Below are positions 62,148 through 64,000 of a stretch of 64,000 nt of DNA, one piece after another. The notes under the pieces were generated by a model. It did no database searches. It had not been told where the DNA came from and was given only the letters and a program-made list of their open reading frames with translations. The translations under genes were made by a program, and so were the position numbers. Within the stretch, counting starts at the first letter, position 1. Each line of letters begins with the position of its first letter. The stretch lies in NCBI GenBank assembly GCA_016790075.1, contig JAEUPP010000070.1, positions 62,001 through 126,000 of the forward strand. The letters are read 5' to 3'. The stretch is from Rhodanobacteraceae bacterium. Its GTDB lineage: Bacteria > Pseudomonadota > Gammaproteobacteria > Xanthomonadales > Rhodanobacteraceae.

Positions 62148-64000
62148 ATGCGGCGTCTTCAGGCTCCTTACCTAACCTGCGTTTCCGTTCTGGCCGCTGC
62201 TTTTGCTGCGGCGCCGCAGATGGCCAGCTCGTATGAGCTGGCAAAGGCGGTTGACCCTGTCGATGCGCCGGCCGTGGCGCCAGTCACTCCTGCGGACGAC
62301 GGCGATGAGATTGCCCGCAAGATCCACGCGCAGCTACGTGCGCAGCCCGGCAGCGACGCGGCGCGTCTGCCGATGGTGCTTGCCGGTGAGGAGCGCGTAC
62401 TCGTCGAACTGCGCTTCAGCCCCGGTGCCGGCGCGCAGCGGGCCGAGCAGGTACTGCTGCTTGCCGCGGCCGAAATCCGCAACGTGCTGGCTGCTGATCG
62501 TGTAGAGGCCAGCATCCCCCGGGACAAGCTCTACGAGCTGGCCCGTGACAGCGATGTGGTCAGCATAGTGCCGGCCCGCCTGGTGCGGCCGCTGATCGGC
62601 AGCAAGACCAGCGAAGGCGTGGCCGCGGGACGTGCCAATCTGTGGCAGACAGCGGTGCCGGCGCTGAACGGTAGCGGTGTTGTCATTGCGATGATCGACA
62701 GCTTCGACAACAACGGCAATGAAGTGAACTCGCTGCAGGCTACGCAGGATTGGCCCCCGGACGCACGCATCAGCCTGCTCGACTACAAGACCTTTGCCAC
62801 CCCGCCGCCGCAGTGCTCGCCGACGACCTTTGGCTGCATGAACGTGCGTCACGGCAACGCGACGCTGGAAATTGCCTACGATGTGGCGACCGGTGCGAAT
62901 TTCCGCGCTTACGACACCGTTACGGTCGGTGACTGGCGTCGCGCCATACTCGATGCGGCCAACCTCAACAGCAGCGGTGGTTCAGCCGGTGCCGTGCGCG
63001 CGCCGATCATTTCCGCTTCGTTGGGTGCACCGCTTGATGGCCGGGGGGATGGCACGGCATTGCCGGGCTCGATCGCCGAGGCGGCGGGCTGGGCGCGCAA
63101 CCGCGGCGTGCTGGTCGTCAACGCCGCCGGCAACGAGCGCGAGCAGCACTGGGGAGGGCTGTTTTCGCTCGCCAGTTCGGGCAGCGGGCTGCATTCCTGG
63201 AGCGGCAGCAGCACGCTCTATAACGCGTTCGGCGTGGGGCCTGGGGCCGGCGACGCCTACTGCATTCCGGCCGGTGAGCTGATCCAGGTCGACCTTTACT
63301 GGGACGCATGGACCTCGCCGGGCAGCAATCGCAACTACGATCTGTATCTGTACCGGCGTATCAATTCCACGACCTGGGAATCGCTGCCGGCGGCCCAGTC
63401 CACTTTGCTGCAGGTGGGGGCCAGCGGCCAGACGCCGCAGGAGCAGATCAGTTATGTCGCGAGTGGTACCACCAGCGGCTGTGCGGCCAACAGCGCCGTG
63501 TATGGCGTGGCCGTAGTGCGTGTGGCCGGTACCTCGACGGCGACGACCAACCTGCAGCTGTTTGCGAACTTTCCCCTGGGATACCGCACGGCAGCGCGCA
63601 GCCTCGGTTTTCCGGCCGACTCGCCCAATGTGTTTTCCGTGGGTGCGATCAATGTCGCTACGGCGGGCTCGAATCCGCAGCAGCCATTCAGCTCGGAAGG
63701 GCCGGTACTCGCATCCGGCGGTGGCTTGCCGGCGTCGAGTCCGGCTAGTGATCCCAACCTCAAGCCTGACGTCGCAAGTTACGACAACGTCGCCACCGTG
63801 AGTTACGGCACGACCAACTTCACCGGTACCTCAGCCGCGGCTCCGCATGTCGCCGGCATGGCGGCGTTGCTGATGCAACGCAACGGAATTCCTACTACCG
63901 CCGCGCAGCTCGACACGCTGATCCTTACGCCGTTGCGTACGCTGGCCGCGACCGGCAGCAACGACCTCGGCAGCAGCGGGCGTGACTATCAGTATGGCTA
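62148..64000 (+). CDS. S8 family subtilisin-like serine peptidase (C-terminus off the window)
   Basis: 617 codons open to the window end. Start ATG 62148 gives a signal peptide (MRRLQAPYLTCVSVLAAAFA then AAPQMA). Residues ~60-150 are a propeptide-like region. Catalytic triad: Asp184 in VVIAMIDSFDNNG, His235 in VRHGNATLEIAYDVA, Ser562 in FTGTSAAAPHVAGMAALL; oxyanion Asn in LVVNAAGNERE. A ~150-residue beta-rich insertion lies between His and Ser (IQVDLYWDAWTSPGSNRNYD). Exported protease; C-terminal extension unknown. Confidence 0.95.
   Translation, partial: MRRLQAPYLTCVSVLAAAFAAAPQMASSYELAKAVDPVDAPAVAPVTPADDGDEIARKIHAQLRAQPGSDAARLPMVLAGEERVLVELRFSPGAGAQRAEQVLLLAAAEIRNVLAADRVEASIPRDKLYELARDSDVVSIVPARLVRPLIGSKTSEGVAAGRANLWQTAVPALNGSGVVIAMIDSFDNNGNEVNSLQATQDWPPDARISLLDYKTFATPPPQCSPTTFGCMNVRHGNATLEIAYDVATGANFRAYDTVTVGDWRRAILDAANLNSSGGSAGAVRAPIISASLGAPLDGRGDGTALPGSIAEAAGWARNRGVLVVNAAGNEREQHWGGLFSLASSGSGLHSWSGSSTLYNAFGVGPGAGDAYCIPAGELIQVDLYWDAWTSPGSNRNYDLYLYRRINSTTWESLPAAQSTLLQVGASGQTPQEQISYVASGTTSGCAANSAVYGVAVVRVAGTSTATTNLQLFANFPLGYRTAARSLGFPADSPNVFSVGAINVATAGSNPQQPFSSEGPVLASGGGLPASSPASDPNLKPDVASYDNVATVSYGTTNFTGTSAAAPHVAGMAALLMQRNGIPTTAAQLDTLILTPLRTLAATGSNDLGSSGRDYQYG

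Overview
The window is about 64 kb of GC-rich DNA from a gammaproteobacterium, most probably in the Xanthomonadales (Xanthomonas / Rhodanobacter / Dokdonella-like). The main reasons are the trpG...trpD-trpC / Clp-type regulator / speD neighbourhood, a CRP homologue with a Clp-type ligand pocket, a SUF-only Fe-S operon led by an Rrf2 regulator, and MurU/AmgK cell-wall recycling genes. Genus is inferred, not shown. The host appears able to respire nitrate. I saw no rRNA, tRNA, CRISPR array, transposase or phage gene.

Layout. 1-3 kb (minus strand): truncated 2,4-dienoyl-CoA reductase; a TerC-family gene behind a yybP-ykoY manganese riboswitch. 3.5-4.7 kb: OmpA-family porin and terminator. 4.9-10.2 kb: an operon-like set matching E. 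coli yjfIJKLMC (DUF2170, PspA-like, DUF2491, DUF350, DUF1190, glutathionylspermidine-synthase-like ligase) with an RCK potassium-channel gene inside it. 10.3-16.4 kb: M13 peptidase, remnant of a second M13-like gene, beta-CASP hydrolase, class I amidotransferase, two VOC proteins. 16.4-22 kb: murU-amgK, a CadC-like regulator with a TolB-like propeller, a secreted NHL-type propeller protein. 22.3-28.9 kb: sufR-B-C-D-S-U plus GNAT and Rieske genes.

29-36.7 kb: an iron block, PepSY membrane protein, DUF2271, DUF4198, ApbE, membrane flavoprotein reductase, then a siderophore TonB receptor. Two Fur-box-like sites sit over the promoters of its two parts. The DUF2271 protein carries a candidate ApbE flavinylation motif, so the set can be read as a flavin-based periplasmic ferric-siderophore reduction system. 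37-50.9 kb: nitrate respiration, outer-membrane barrel, moeA, small protein, narGHJI, parvulin, two nitrate/nitrite transporters, with FNR-type sites before the barrel gene and before the first transporter. 50.9-53.5 kb: beta-carbonic anhydrase, a PiuC/YbiX-type hydroxylase (usually next to a siderophore receptor), a GNAT-like protein. 53.7-62 kb: trpG, a palindromic repeat element, a TPR/PAS-like membrane protein, two small secreted Cys-containing proteins, a second repeat copy, trpD, trpC, a Clp-type regulator (opposite strand), speD. 62.1 kb to the end: a truncated subtilisin-like protease.

Most notable: the Fur-controlled flavinylation/ferric reduction locus; the yjf-type cluster with a channel; a class II FNR promoter geometry ahead of the nar block; the nar block lying between a Fiu-type receptor and PiuC; and a dispersed palindromic repeat that can be read as the N-terminus of the gene next to it.
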